Notes under the pieces: model-generated
What the model saw: only the letters and a program-made list of their open reading frames with translations
Told to the model about the DNA's origin: nothing
Databases searched by the model: none
NCBI GenBank assembly: GCA_022842465.1
Contig: JALHPN010000007.1
Coordinates: forward strand, 26,285 to 90,284
DNA: 64,000 nt
Reading direction: 5' to 3'
Source of the DNA: Polyangiaceae bacterium
GTDB taxonomy: Bacteria > Myxococcota_A > Polyangia > Polyangiales > Polyangiaceae
Part shown: positions 15,943 to 24,381 of the stretch, in pieces
Numbering within the stretch: position 1 is the first letter of the stretch
Layout: every line of letters starts with the position of its first letter
Made by a program: the position numbers and the translations under genes

Positions 15943-16868
15943 GCGGCGGCCGCCTCGAGGATCACGCGCCGTAGCGAGTCGAGCGATCGCACGCCGAAGA
16001 CGACGACGCCGGGGTCGCCGAGGCATTCGTCGATCGCGCGCCCGACGACCTCGGGATCGGTCGCGCGGCCTTCGCCGTCGATCCTGGCGAGGACCCCTTC
16101 GAGGCGCCTCATCGCGTCGCGTGACGCCATCAGCTCGCCGCCCACCACGAGGCGACCGCGCGCGTCACGCCCCGCGCCGACGAGGCCGATCGCTTCGTCG
16201 ATCGTGGCGCTCCAGGGAGTGCCGGCCACGACGCCCCCGACGGCGTCGAGGGCGAGGGAGCGCTCGCGAGGCGTGTAGCCGTAGGCCTTGGCGTAGGACA
16301 GGACGATGGCCTCCGTCACCTGCGCGACCCCGGCGCGCGGCGCGACGTCGGCGACGGTGACGGGCTCGACGTCGCGAAAGGACGACCACCGCGCGTCGGC
16401 GAAGGGCGTCGAGACCGCGACCACGGCCTCGACGAGGCAGCGGCCCGTCGTCGCGTCGTGCGCGAAGCCGACGAAGGCGACGGGACGCTTCGTCGCGCTC
16501 ACCCAGTCGCGCCCGAAGTAGTGCGCGGTCGCGCCGATCTTCGTGAGGGCCTGGAGGAGGGGGCGGACGTAGCGATTCACGAGGCGCGGCGCGTCGGCAG
16601 CGACGAGTGCGTCGGCGCGCGCGAGCGCGACCTGGAGCCAGACGCTCCCCGGGCCGATCCGTACCGGAGCGCCGCCCGATCCACGCCGGACCCCCGATCG
16701 CGCGTGATCGAACGCCCCGACGACGACCCCCTCGTCGGAGGCGGAGCCCACGAAGACCTCCGCGACGCCGACGAGCGGGCGGTCGAGCGCGGCGGCCGAG
16801 CGCGCCGCGAGCGCGGCCACGGGCGCGGGCTCCCCGCGGAGGACGTCGATCTCGAGCGGAGCGACCAC
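15939..16868 (-). CDS. Lipoate-protein ligase A-like protein
   Basis: The N-terminal 240 residues resemble the BPL/LplA catalytic fold: GVRRGSGGAPVRIGPGSVWLQVAL matches the R(R)xSGGGAVxxxxGxLxxSL motif, and GRDWVSATKRPVAFVGFAHD lies where lipoate ligases have the G.D....KK.aG.a segment with the catalytic Lys. A C-terminal region (ARGRLVVGGELMASRDAMRRLEGVL...) is not part of the classical domain. It could attach lipoate or octanoate to a carrier protein, or be a degenerate paralogue. No lipoyl-dependent enzyme or lipA is nearby. The gene's stop overlaps that of the porin by 4 bases. Confidence 0.65.
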   Translation of the reverse strand: MVAPLEIDVLRGEPAPVAALAARSAAALDRPLVGVAEVFVGSASDEGVVVGAFDHARSGVRRGSGGAPVRIGPGSVWLQVALARADALVAADAPRLVNRYVRPLLQALTKIGATAHYFGRDWVSATKRPVAFVGFAHDATTGRCLVEAVVAVSTPFADARWSSFRDVEPVTVADVAPRAGVAQVTEAIVLSYAKAYGYTPRERSLALDAVGGVVAGTPWSATIDEAIGLVGAGRDARGRLVVGGELMASRDAMRRLEGVLARIDGEGRATDPEVVGRAIDECLGDPGVVVFGVRSLDSLRRVILEAAAA

Positions 16869-16940
16869 GAAGAGACATCATGGCATCAAAAGCTCGCTTG
16901 CACTCTGGGAGGCTTCGGACGAAAAACGTAGGCGCCCGCG

Positions 16941-17882
16941 ATGAAGCCCGCTGCCACGCACGCGTTCGCGTTCGCCGCGCTGGCCGCAGCTCTCGCCGTC
17001 TCGCCTCGCGCGTCGGCGCAGCACTCGAGCGGGACGGGGGCCGTCGTGGTGAGCCCGGCCGACTCCGCGCCGCCGGCGCGCGACACGCCGGCGCCGCTCG
17101 CGTGGCGCTGGAAGACGTTCGACATGGTCGACTACGGCATCACGGGCGCGGCGATGGCCGTCGCGCTCGGGACCGCGATTGCGCCCGTCCCCAGCTGGCG
17201 CTGGGCGGGCTCCCTCGGGATCGAGGACGGCGCCCGCACGCTCCTCAGGGTCGACAGCTTCGACGGCCGACGGACGGCCGGCGACGTCAGCGACGTCCTG
17301 CTCGCCACGACGATCACGGCGCCCATCCTCTTCGACGCGCTCGTCACGTCGTGGGGACGTCGCGGGAGCGGCGAGGTCGCGAAGCAGCTCACGCTGATCG
17401 ACATCCAGACGTACGCGATCGTGGGCGCGGTGACGTCCATCTCATCCTCCGTCTCGGCCCGGGAGCGACCGTACGGCGCGAACGGAGACTGCGGATCGGT
17501 CCTCGATCCGAAGCACATCGACTGCCAGCTCGAGCAACGGACCCGCTACCGGAGCTTCTTCAGCGGCCACACGTCCCTCGCGTTCGCAGGCGCGTCGCTC
17601 GTCTGTACGCACCACGCGCGGCTCGGGCTCTACGGCGGCTCCGGCGACGTCGCCGCGTGCGTCGCGGCGATGACGGCCGCAGGCGCCACGGGCGCGCTCC
17701 GCATCGCCGCCGACCGTCACTACCTCGGCGACGTGTTCTTGGGGGCCGTGACGGGCACGGCGCTCGGCTTCGCGATGCCATGGCTCCTCCACTACCGCCT
17801 TCCCACCCAGGTGAAGCTCGGCGGCGCGTCGATGCTCGTCGTCCCGAGCACGAACGGCGCCGCGCTGACGGGGTCGTTCTGA
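16941..17882 (+). CDS. PAP2-superfamily phosphatase-like membrane protein
   Basis: A cleavable signal peptide (AFAALAAALAVSPRASAQ) is followed by several hydrophobic segments and the PAP2 signature: ARERPYG (motif 1), SFFSGHTSLAF (motif 2, SGH) and RIAADRHYLGDVFLG (motif 3, R...DRHYLGDV with the catalytic His). The lysine of the KxxxxxxRP motif is missing; the residue is Ser. PAP2 enzymes dephosphorylate lipids such as undecaprenyl pyrophosphate or phosphatidate at the periplasmic face. The gene ends in TGATG, so the next gene starts on its last base, indicating translational coupling. Confidence 0.82.
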   Translation: MKPAATHAFAFAALAAALAVSPRASAQHSSGTGAVVVSPADSAPPARDTPAPLAWRWKTFDMVDYGITGAAMAVALGTAIAPVPSWRWAGSLGIEDGARTLLRVDSFDGRRTAGDVSDVLLATTITAPILFDALVTSWGRRGSGEVAKQLTLIDIQTYAIVGAVTSISSSVSARERPYGANGDCGSVLDPKHIDCQLEQRTRYRSFFSGHTSLAFAGASLVCTHHARLGLYGGSGDVAACVAAMTAAGATGALRIAADRHYLGDVFLGAVTGTALGFAMPWLLHYRLPTQVKLGGASMLVVPSTNGAALTGSF

Positions 17883-18811
17883 TGTCGCGCGGCCTGCCGA
17901 CCTGCCTCCTCGCGACGCTCCTCCTCCTCGTCGCGTCGCCGCCCGCCTTCGCGCAGGCGACCCCCGCATCCGCACCCGAGAACGGCGACGTCGACGACGT
18001 CGACGTCCACGGCCGCGCCCGCGTCGGCCCGCTCGATCCGACGCCGATGGATCGCGATCCGATGGCCTACTGGCGGCGGAACAAGCGGCAGTTCTTCGTG
18101 GGCGCGAACGTCGACGTCGGCTTCGCCTACGCGCGCCCGACGCTGCAGGTCGGGTGGGGCCGCCCCCACTACATGTGGACGGGCGCGGAGGGGATGGCGC
18201 AGGTGAACCAGAATTTCGGGGGAGTGTACCTCGGCTGGCGCGCCGCGCTCCCGGAGCTCGAGGTCCGCGCCGGCGCGCGCTTCGTGCGGCCGTTCTTCCA
18301 TCCCGTCCAGGACGCGAAGGACTCGTACGACATCCGCGATCTCCAGACCGAGCGGGGCAACCCGTCGTCCTATTCCCTCTACGAGATCGAGGCGCTCCCG
18401 GAGCTCCGCGCCGGGCCCGGCTTCGTCGTCGGCGCGTTCACCGCCGTCGCGATCAGCGGGGTCGACCGGGGCAAGGAGGTCTTCGAGGAGACCTTCCGCG
18501 TGATGGCCGCGCCGCCCGTGATCCTCCGCGCGCGCCTCGGGTACATGTTCGACGCGAAGCCGCTCGGTCGCTCGCGCATCGGCGTCGCGGCCGAGGTCAT
18601 CGACGTCCCCGGACGCGTTGGCGACAGCGCGATCGTGCGTGCCGGCGTCCTCATGATGTGGCGGCTCCACGAGCAGGTCGACGTGCTCGTCCAGCTCCTC
18701 CCCGTCGTCCATTCGCCGGACACGCTCGGCCTCACCGCCGCCGACTTCAACCAGCTCGGCGTCCGCTACCGCTGGGCGACGCCGGACGTCCCGGGCCCGC
18801 GCGAGCGCTAG
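17882..18811 (+). CDS. Exported, probably outer-membrane protein of unknown function
   Basis: ATG 17882 overlaps the stop of the PAP2 gene by one base and gives a signal peptide MSRGLPTCLLATLLLLVASPPAFAQ. The mature protein is rich in alternating hydrophobic strands with aromatic ends (QFFVGANVDVGFAYARPTLQVGWG, GGVYLGWRAALPELEVRAGARFVR, PGFVVGAFTAVAISG), as in small beta-barrels. No family is recognised. Coupling to the PAP2 gene suggests a joint role at the envelope. The frame extends upstream, but only as a shadow of the PAP2 gene. Confidence 0.65.
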   Translation: MSRGLPTCLLATLLLLVASPPAFAQATPASAPENGDVDDVDVHGRARVGPLDPTPMDRDPMAYWRRNKRQFFVGANVDVGFAYARPTLQVGWGRPHYMWTGAEGMAQVNQNFGGVYLGWRAALPELEVRAGARFVRPFFHPVQDAKDSYDIRDLQTERGNPSSYSLYEIEALPELRAGPGFVVGAFTAVAISGVDRGKEVFEETFRVMAAPPVILRARLGYMFDAKPLGRSRIGVAAEVIDVPGRVGDSAIVRAGVLMMWRLHEQVDVLVQLLPVVHSPDTLGLTAADFNQLGVRYRWATPDVPGPRER

Positions 18812-18820
18812 GATGGGCAC

Positions 18821-20179
18821 GTGACGGACGCGACCTGCCTCTCGCTCCTCCAGGAGCTCGTGCGCATCCCAACCGTCAATCGTGGGACGCGCGACGAGGG
18901 GGACGGCAACGAGCGGCCCGCCGCGGAGCTCCTCGCCGATTTCCTCCGGGACGCGGGCCTCGAGCCGAAGCTCCTCGAGAAGGAGCGGGACCGGACGAAC
19001 CTCGTCGTGCGCCTGAAGGGCACGGGGAAGAAGCCGCCGCTCCTCCTCAACGCGCACCTCGACGTCGTCGAGGCGGACGAGACGAAGTGGACCCATCCGC
19101 CGTTCGGCGGCGAGATCCATGACGGGTACCTCTGGGGACGCGGCGCGATCGACATGAAGCACATGGCAGCGATGAGCGCGTGCGTGATGGCGCGCCTCGC
19201 CGCCGCGGCGAAGGACGGCGACGTGCTGGAGCGCGACGTCATCTTCGCCGCGGTCGCCGACGAGGAGGCCGGCTGCGAGCTCGGGAGCATCTGGCTCGCC
19301 GAGGACCACCCCGACGAGGTCCGTGCCGAGTACATGCTCGGCGAGATCGGCGGGTTCTCCCTGAGCCTCTTCGGGCGGACGTTCTACCCGATCCAGGTCG
19401 CCGAGAAGGGCGTCTGCTGGGTGCGCGCGACCTACGAGGGCGCACCGGGTCACGGCTCGATGCCGGATCCCGACAGCGCGGTCGTGCAGCTCGCGCGCGC
19501 GATCGAGCGCCTCGGCTCGCGGCGCCTTCCCATGCATCCCACGGCCGCGGTCGAGCGCTTCCTCGCCGGGCTCGCCCGCGAGCTACCGCGGCCGCAGCGC
19601 TCCGTGCTCGGACGCCTCTCCACGCCTGCGGTCGCCGGGCTCATCCTCGATCATCTCGTCCGCGACCCCTCCCAGCGGCGCTCCTTCGGCGCGATGCTGT
19701 CGAACACGGCCACCCCGACGGTGCTGCGCGCGGGCGGCAAGGTGAACGTCATCCCCGGCCGCGCTCACGTCGACCTCGACGGCCGAACGCTCCCCGGGCA
19801 GACGGAGCCTGGCTTCCTCGCCGAGCTGCGGGCGGCGCTGGGCGGCGAGCCCCGACTGGAGGTCCTCCGGAGCCTGCCGCCGGTCGAGGCCTCCCCCGAC
19901 ACGCCCCTCTTCGCGCACCTCGCGGCCGCGCTCCGGAGACACGATCCGACCGGGCATCCCCTGCCATGGCTCATCCCTGGATTCACCGACGCCAAGGGCT
20001 ACGCGCGCCTCGGCACCACCTGCTACGGCTTCGCGCCGGTCCGCTTCGACCCGACGGGCTCCCCGAGCTTCGCGGCGATGTATCATGGGCACGACGAGCG
20101 GGTCCCGGTGGACGGGGTCGCGTGGGGCCTCACGCTCCTCCACGAGGTGGTCGCGCGGTTCTGCGGGTCGCGAGCGTGA
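18821..20179 (+). CDS. M20/M25/M40-family zinc metallopeptidase
   Basis: The 452-residue enzyme has the full M20 metal set: NAHLDVVEA (His, catalytic Asp two residues on), GRGAIDMKH (bridging Asp), VADEEAG (catalytic Glu and ligand Glu) and GEIGG (Glu ligand in M20 peptidases), with GAPGHGSMPDPDSA in the lid domain and a late WLIPGFTDAKGYARLG providing the last ligand region. It is cytosolic by sequence and could be a dipeptidase, carboxypeptidase or acetylornithine-deacetylase-like enzyme. The GTG start at 18821 lies only 10 bases after the preceding stop. Confidence 0.9.
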   Translation: MTDATCLSLLQELVRIPTVNRGTRDEGDGNERPAAELLADFLRDAGLEPKLLEKERDRTNLVVRLKGTGKKPPLLLNAHLDVVEADETKWTHPPFGGEIHDGYLWGRGAIDMKHMAAMSACVMARLAAAAKDGDVLERDVIFAAVADEEAGCELGSIWLAEDHPDEVRAEYMLGEIGGFSLSLFGRTFYPIQVAEKGVCWVRATYEGAPGHGSMPDPDSAVVQLARAIERLGSRRLPMHPTAAVERFLAGLARELPRPQRSVLGRLSTPAVAGLILDHLVRDPSQRRSFGAMLSNTATPTVLRAGGKVNVIPGRAHVDLDGRTLPGQTEPGFLAELRAALGGEPRLEVLRSLPPVEASPDTPLFAHLAAALRRHDPTGHPLPWLIPGFTDAKGYARLGTTCYGFAPVRFDPTGSPSFAAMYHGHDERVPVDGVAWGLTLLHEVVARFCGSRA

Positions 20180-20286
20180 ACGAAAAGACCCACCAACTCT
20201 TGCAGACGCAGGCGGAACTCCGATAGAACCGTGTTCTGCCTCTTCTCGATGTGAAGCTCGCCGAAGGAAGCCCGGCGCCCTCGCGA

Positions 20287-20307
20287 CGCGGTCGTTTCGC
20301 GACCGCG
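20287..20307 (+). repeat. Hairpin between M20 peptidase and mglB
   Basis: CGCGGTCG (20287-20294) and CGACCGCG (20300-20307) form a perfect 8-bp stem with a TTTCG loop. It sits 108 bases after the peptidase stop. No T-run follows, so it may be a Rho-dependent or processing signal. Confidence 0.45.
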
Positions 20308-20344
20308 GCCAACGCGAGCGGGGCGTGAGTCGGGTTCTTTCTCG

Positions 20345-20372
20345 TTGGCTCGTTGGTATCGCTGTCTAGTCT
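20345..20372 (+). promoter_or_regulatory. Candidate promoter of mglBA
   Basis: TTGGCT (20345) and TAGTCT (20367) are 16 bases apart, which would start transcription about 42 bases before the mglB ATG. A second candidate, TTGCAG (20200) and TAGAAC (20224) with 18-base spacing, would give a leader of about 190 bases containing the hairpin at 20287. Confidence 0.4.
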
Positions 20373-20420
20373 CTGTATCGCAGCTCGGTAGCTCGCAGCT
20401 CAGGTCTGCGGAGGGTTCGG

Positions 20421-20903
20421 ATGGTCAATCCCCAGATGGTGATGTACGAGGAGGAGTTCAGTCAGATCCAGACGGTCGTAGACCGCCTGGTTCGTGACGC
20501 GAACGCGAAGGTCGTCTTCATCGTCGACAAGAACGGGCAGCTCATCGCGGCCGCCGGCGACATCGACAACGTCGACACGACCAGCCTCGCGTCCCTCACC
20601 GCCGGCAACATCGCCGCGACGGGCGGCATGGCGAAGCTCCTCAAGGAGAACGAGTTCGCGACTCAGTTCCACGAGGGCGAGAAGGCGAACATCCATATCC
20701 AGCTCGTCGGCAACCGCGTCATCCTCGTCGTCATCTTCGACTCGAGGTCGAGCCTCGGACTCGTCCGGCTGCGCGTGAAGAAGGCCAGCGAAGAGCTCAA
20801 CCACATCTTCGAGGCGCTCCTCAAGAAGGTCGCCGAGCCCGGCGCCGACTCGCCGTTCGCCGAGATCACGGACGAGGACATCGACAACCTCTTCAACGAC
20901 TGA
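20421..20903 (+). CDS. mglB: MglB, roadblock/LC7 GTPase-activating protein
   Basis: MglB is the GAP of MglA and marks the lagging pole in Myxococcus. The whole 160-residue sequence is close to the Myxococcus protein: MYEEEFSQI, ANAKVVFIVDKNGQLIAAAG, DTTSLASLTAGNIAATGGMAKLL, NRVILVVIFDSRSSLGLVRLRVKKAS and the acidic tail SPFAEITDEDIDNLF. The roadblock domain covers about residues 10-135. The only notable difference is an N-terminus of MVNPQ. mglA follows after 31 bases, so the two form an operon as in other myxobacteria. Confidence 0.97.
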   Translation: MVNPQMVMYEEEFSQIQTVVDRLVRDANAKVVFIVDKNGQLIAAAGDIDNVDTTSLASLTAGNIAATGGMAKLLKENEFATQFHEGEKANIHIQLVGNRVILVVIFDSRSSLGLVRLRVKKASEELNHIFEALLKKVAEPGADSPFAEITDEDIDNLFND

Positions 20904-20934
20904 TGTGCGCGCGCTGTAGAGCGAGGACCAGCCG

Positions 20935-21531
<597 letters not shown>

Positions 21532-21534
21532 TCC

Positions 21535-21556
21535 GGCCGTGACGGCCGTCACGGCC
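21535..21556. repeat. 22-bp perfect palindrome after mglA
   Basis: The two halves GGCCGTGACGG and CCGTCACGGCC are exact complements, beginning 4 bases after the mglA stop. Two further CGTCAC units follow, making the whole 21535-21575 stretch repetitive. It could act as a transcription terminator hairpin, but no T-run follows, or as a protein-binding site. Confidence 0.6.
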
Positions 21557-21652
21557 GTCACGACCGGCGTCACAAAACGGGAAACGCCACGACGGGACGC
21601 CGAGCGCCCCGAACGTGACGTCATCCCCGCGCACGCGCCGAGGCGCGGGCGA

Positions 21653-21781
21653 TCAGGTCGCGCGGTGCGCCTGGTACACGCGCGAACGACGACCGCGGTC
21701 CTTCGCCTTGAGCTTCGCGCGGAAGCGGTTGGTCTTGGTGCGGTTGGTCTTGCGCGGCTTCTTGGAAAGGACGAGGTACAT
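21653..21781 (-). CDS. 42-residue highly basic small protein, ribosome-associated-like
   Basis: This gene is too short for the ORF track. Its sequence begins MYLVLSKKPRKTNRTKTNRF and ends in RVYQAHRAT; about 16 of 42 residues are Lys or Arg, unlike the Ala/Pro/Arg mix of shadow frames. GGGAG lies 7 bases before the ATG, and a good promoter (TTGTGC, 17 bases, TAGGGT) lies upstream, so expression is well supported. Size and charge recall small ribosomal proteins such as L34 or Thx, but it matches neither by eye. It lies between mglA and the ECF sigma gene and is not co-directional with mglA. I do not recognise the family. Confidence 0.7.
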   Translation of the reverse strand: MYLVLSKKPRKTNRTKTNRFRAKLKAKDRGRRSRVYQAHRAT

Positions 21782-21805
21782 GGCGTTGCTCCCGGAGGGC
21801 GGCGG

Positions 21806-21834
21806 ACCCTAGCCGAGTCGCGGCGGTAGCACAA
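21806..21834 (-). promoter_or_regulatory. Sigma-70-type promoter of the small basic protein gene
   Basis: On the minus strand TTGTGC (21834-21829) and TAGGGT (21811-21806) are separated by exactly 17 bases, giving a leader of about 17 bases that contains the GGGAG ribosome-binding site. Confidence 0.6.
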
Positions 21835-21849
21835 CTCCGGACCGGGTGT

Positions 21850-22803
21850 TCAGTGGCCCCGGACGAGCCGCGCGTGCCCGCGGAGGCGCCCGTCGTCGAA
21901 GGTCACGAGCACCTCGCCACGCGGCGTCCATGACACGGCAGCGACCGCGGCACGGCCGTCCGCGGCGCGCGCGACGAGCGAGGCCTCTCCGTCCGCGACG
22001 CGGGACACCGACAGCCCGCGGAGCGCCGCGCGCCCACCCGGGAGGAAGCGGAGGCCGGCGCCGTCGACGACGACCTCGAACGCCTCGGGGCGCGCCATGA
22101 AGGCGCGCTCCGAGGACTGGAGCCTCGCCTCGGAGGCAGGGTCGAGCACGAGCTCCTCGACGCGCCACGTGCCCTGGAGGACGGCGAGGACGCGCTGGCC
22201 GTCGGTGGTCGCGTCGGCGACGATCGCGGGGGTGTGCCGCGCGCCGCTGCGCCAGGCCGCGAGCCCGGCGCCGGACGCGAGCACGACCGCGAGGAGGGCC
22301 GCGTAGCGGGCGCGGAGCGCGCGACGCAGGCGCGAGACGCGCTGGCGGACGACGGGGGCGGGGAGCCCTTCGTCCTCGGCGATGTCACAGAGGCGGTCCC
22401 CCTCGTGCTCGCGGACGAGCCAGCCGAGGGTCCGACCGTCCTTCGTCTCGCGCTCGGCCGCGCGGAGGACGTCCTCCAGGAGCTCGCGCGCCTCGACGGT
22501 GCCGGACGTCGTCGGGGCTGGGTCGATCGGGTCGAGCGCGCCGTCCTCCGTCGGCACGAGGCGCCGCGCGCGGCGGTGCCAGTCGGCGACCTTGTGCCGG
22601 GCGATCGCCGCGACCCAGCGCCGGAGCTCGCCGGGGTCGGTCGGGAGCCGGGGTGACGCGAGGGCATCGCAGAGGACGGTCTGGGCGAGATCTTCGGCCT
22701 CGGGCGCAGGCACTCGCCGCCGGAGCGCCGCCGTGAGGGAGCGCCGGAGGCCCACGTCCGCGAGCAGGGCTCGTCCTCCGTCCCCTCCGGCGAGCATCGT
22801 CAT
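21850..22803 (-). CDS. ECF-type sigma factor fused to a membrane segment and C-terminal domain
   Basis: Residues ~10-85 are sigma region 2 (PAPEAEDLAQTVLCDALA, WVAAIARHKVADWHRRARR) and ~105-165 region 4 (LGWLVREHEGDRLCDIAEDEGLPAPVVRQRVSRLRRAL). Immediately after comes one transmembrane helix (about 168-185, AALLAVVLASGAGLAAW) and then a ~130-residue domain with beta-rich pattern (VLQGTWRVEELVLDP, FEVVVDGAGLRFLPGG). The distal part resembles lipocalin-like or anti-sigma-type sensor modules only vaguely. The fusion suggests a membrane-tethered sigma factor whose release or conformation is controlled by the outer part. GGAGAGG lies 2 to 8 bases before ATG 22803. No separate anti-sigma gene is adjacent. 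Confidence 0.75.
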   Translation of the reverse strand: MTMLAGGDGGRALLADVGLRRSLTAALRRRVPAPEAEDLAQTVLCDALASPRLPTDPGELRRWVAAIARHKVADWHRRARRLVPTEDGALDPIDPAPTTSGTVEARELLEDVLRAAERETKDGRTLGWLVREHEGDRLCDIAEDEGLPAPVVRQRVSRLRRALRARYAALLAVVLASGAGLAAWRSGARHTPAIVADATTDGQRVLAVLQGTWRVEELVLDPASEARLQSSERAFMARPEAFEVVVDGAGLRFLPGGRAALRGLSVSRVADGEASLVARAADGRAAVAAVSWTPRGEVLVTFDDGRLRGHARLVRGH

Positions 22804-22865
22804 GTCCTCTCCATCGCGCGAGGCGCCTCCGTGTGACGCCGGTTCGGAGTAAGCTATTCCCCACC

Positions 22866-23228
22866 GTGAACGTCCGCCTGGTCCAAGATTTCCGCTTCGA
22901 GGCCGCTCACCTCCTCCCGAAGGTGCCTGCCGGGCACAAGTGCGCGCGGCTCCACGGACATTCGTTCCGCATCGGCGTCGCGATCGCGGGACCGGTGAAC
23001 CCGGAGACCGGCTGGCTCCGCGACTTCGGGGACGTCGAGACGCTGTGGGCTCCCCTGCACGACGCGCTCGACCACCGGTACCTGAACGACGTGCCCGGGC
23101 TCGAGAACCCGACGAGCGAGATCCTCGCGAAGTGGATCTGGGATCGACTGAAGCCGACGCTGCCCGAGCTCGCGCAGATCACCGTGTTCGAGACGTGCGA
23201 CTCGCGTTGCGAGTACGAGGGCCACTGA
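22866..23228 (+). CDS. queD: 6-carboxy-tetrahydropterin synthase
   Basis: QueD converts dihydroneopterin triphosphate to 6-carboxytetrahydropterin in queuosine/7-deazaguanine synthesis. The protein matches E. coli QueD almost throughout: zinc ligands His15, His30 and His32 in FRFEAAH and RLHGHSF, catalytic Cys26 in HKCARLHGH, DHRYLNDVPGLENPTSEILAKWIW and the final FETCDSRCEYEGH. The GTG at 22866 gives 120 residues as in known QueD; the ORF start at 22833 adds 11 residues with no family match. No other que gene is nearby. The [2Fe-2S] gene follows after one base. Confidence 0.94.
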   Translation: MNVRLVQDFRFEAAHLLPKVPAGHKCARLHGHSFRIGVAIAGPVNPETGWLRDFGDVETLWAPLHDALDHRYLNDVPGLENPTSEILAKWIWDRLKPTLPELAQITVFETCDSRCEYEGH

Positions 23229-23229
23229 C

Positions 23230-23526
23230 GTGGCCAAGGTGCTCGTCTGCCGGTGCGAGGACGTGACCATCCACGAGCTCGAGGACGCGATCGCGCGCGG
23301 GCACGACGACATCGAGTCGCTCAAGCGCTACACCGGCTTCGGCACGGGGTGGTGCCAGGGGAAGGGCTGCGTCGCGCTGTGCGCGCGACTCCTCGTCGAG
23401 CGCAGCGGCGACGCGAAGCTGCCCATCACGCCGCGCCCGCCCTTCCACCCGCTGCGACTCGCCGACCTCGCGGGGCTCGCGGAGGTGACGGAGGCCGACG
23501 AGGCCGACGGGCGGCCGCCGCACTAG
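23230..23526 (+). CDS. BFD-like [2Fe-2S]-binding domain protein
   Basis: The N-terminal ~52 residues are a BFD-type domain: VLVCRCEDVTIHELEDAI with Cys7 and Cys9, and RYTGFGTGWCQGKGCVALC with Cys42 and Cys47, giving the C-x-C-x32-C-x4-C ligand pattern. Such domains occur in bacterioferritin-associated ferredoxin, NirB and the small subunits of amino-acid and opine oxidases. The tail (GDAKLPITPRPPFHPLRLADLAGL) resembles the C-terminal extension of the last group. The GTG start follows the queD stop by one base, so translation is probably coupled. Confidence 0.8.
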   Translation: MAKVLVCRCEDVTIHELEDAIARGHDDIESLKRYTGFGTGWCQGKGCVALCARLLVERSGDAKLPITPRPPFHPLRLADLAGLAEVTEADEADGRPPH

Positions 23527-23556
23527 CGCGAGCCCGGCTGCGCTACGGTGGGCCCC

Positions 23557-24381
23557 ATGACGGCCACGACCTCCGCGCTCGACGTCTTCGCTCCGAACCT
23601 CCTCGCCGGCCGCGCCGCGCTCGTGACCGGCGGAGGCAGCGGCATCGGCGCCGGCATCGCGCGCACCTTCGCGCGTCACGGCGCGAAGGTGGCCCTCGTC
23701 GGGCGAACCGCGGAGAAGCTCGAGAAGGTCGCCGGCGAGATCCGCGAGGCGGGCGGCGAAGCGAGCGTGCACGCGTGCGACGTGCGCGAGTACGCGTCGC
23801 TCGAGGCGGCCGTGAACGCGGCGGCGACGGCGTTCGGCCGGCTCGATCTCCTCGTGAACAGCGCCGCGGGGAACTTCCTGGCGCCGGCCGCCATGCTGAG
23901 CGCGAACGGGTTTCGCTCCGTGGTCGACATCGATCTCTGCGGCACCTTCAACGCCTGCCGCGCGGCGTACGCGCACCTCGCGAAGCAGGGCGGCACCGTC
24001 CTCAGCATCACCGCGACGCAGGCGACGATCCCGACGCCGCTCCAGGTCCACGCCGGCGCGGCGAAGGCGGGGATCGAGAAGCTGACGCGCGACCTCGCGC
24101 TCGAGTGGGGACGCGCAGGCATCCGCGTCGTCGCCGTCGCCCCTGGTCCCGTCGAGGGCACGGAGGGGATGAGCCGCCTCGCGCCGGGGACGACCGGTGA
24201 CAAGCTGAAGCACCGCGTCCCGGCCGGTCGCTACGCGTCGATCGACGAGATCGCCGCCGCATGCCTCTTCCTCGCCTCCCCCGCCGGCGCCTACGTGACG
24301 GGCACGACCCTCCTCGTCGACGGCGGGACCTCCCTCATCGGCGCGGGCCCCTTCCTGGACTTGATGTACGGCGACGCCTGA
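23557..24381 (+). CDS. Short-chain dehydrogenase, 2,4-dienoyl-CoA reductase-like
   Basis: The Rossmann motif TGGGSGIG, the NSAAGNFLAPA stretch and VDIDLCGTFNACRAAY fit the 2,4-dienoyl-CoA reductase branch of SDRs. The active-site region reads TPLQVHAGAAKAGIEKLTRDLALEWG: the Lys is present but the usual Tyr of YxxxK is not, which is normal for dienoyl-CoA reductases. VAPGPVEGTEG and LLVDGGTSL complete the fold. It would remove double bonds from unsaturated acyl-CoA during beta-oxidation using NADPH. ATG 23557 follows a TACGGT by 7 bases and has no clear ribosome-binding site. Confidence 0.85.
   Translation: MTATTSALDVFAPNLLAGRAALVTGGGSGIGAGIARTFARHGAKVALVGRTAEKLEKVAGEIREAGGEASVHACDVREYASLEAAVNAAATAFGRLDLLVNSAAGNFLAPAAMLSANGFRSVVDIDLCGTFNACRAAYAHLAKQGGTVLSITATQATIPTPLQVHAGAAKAGIEKLTRDLALEWGRAGIRVVAVAPGPVEGTEGMSRLAPGTTGDKLKHRVPAGRYASIDEIAAACLFLASPAGAYVTGTTLLVDGGTSLIGAGPFLDLMYGDA

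Noticed and set aside
12286-16026. Upstream ~1250 residues of the minus-strand 1464-residue ORF
   Set aside because: It lies opposite the HD-GYP and porin genes and has no domain pattern; only its last 217 residues are a real gene (pdxH).
20200-20229. TTGCAG-18-TAGAAC as the main mglB promoter
   Set aside because: Plausible boxes, but the closer TTGGCT-16-TAGTCT gives a more usual leader; kept only as an alternative.
21535-21556. Palindrome after mglA as a Rho-independent terminator
   Set aside because: The stem is strong but no T-run follows, so I list it only as a palindrome.
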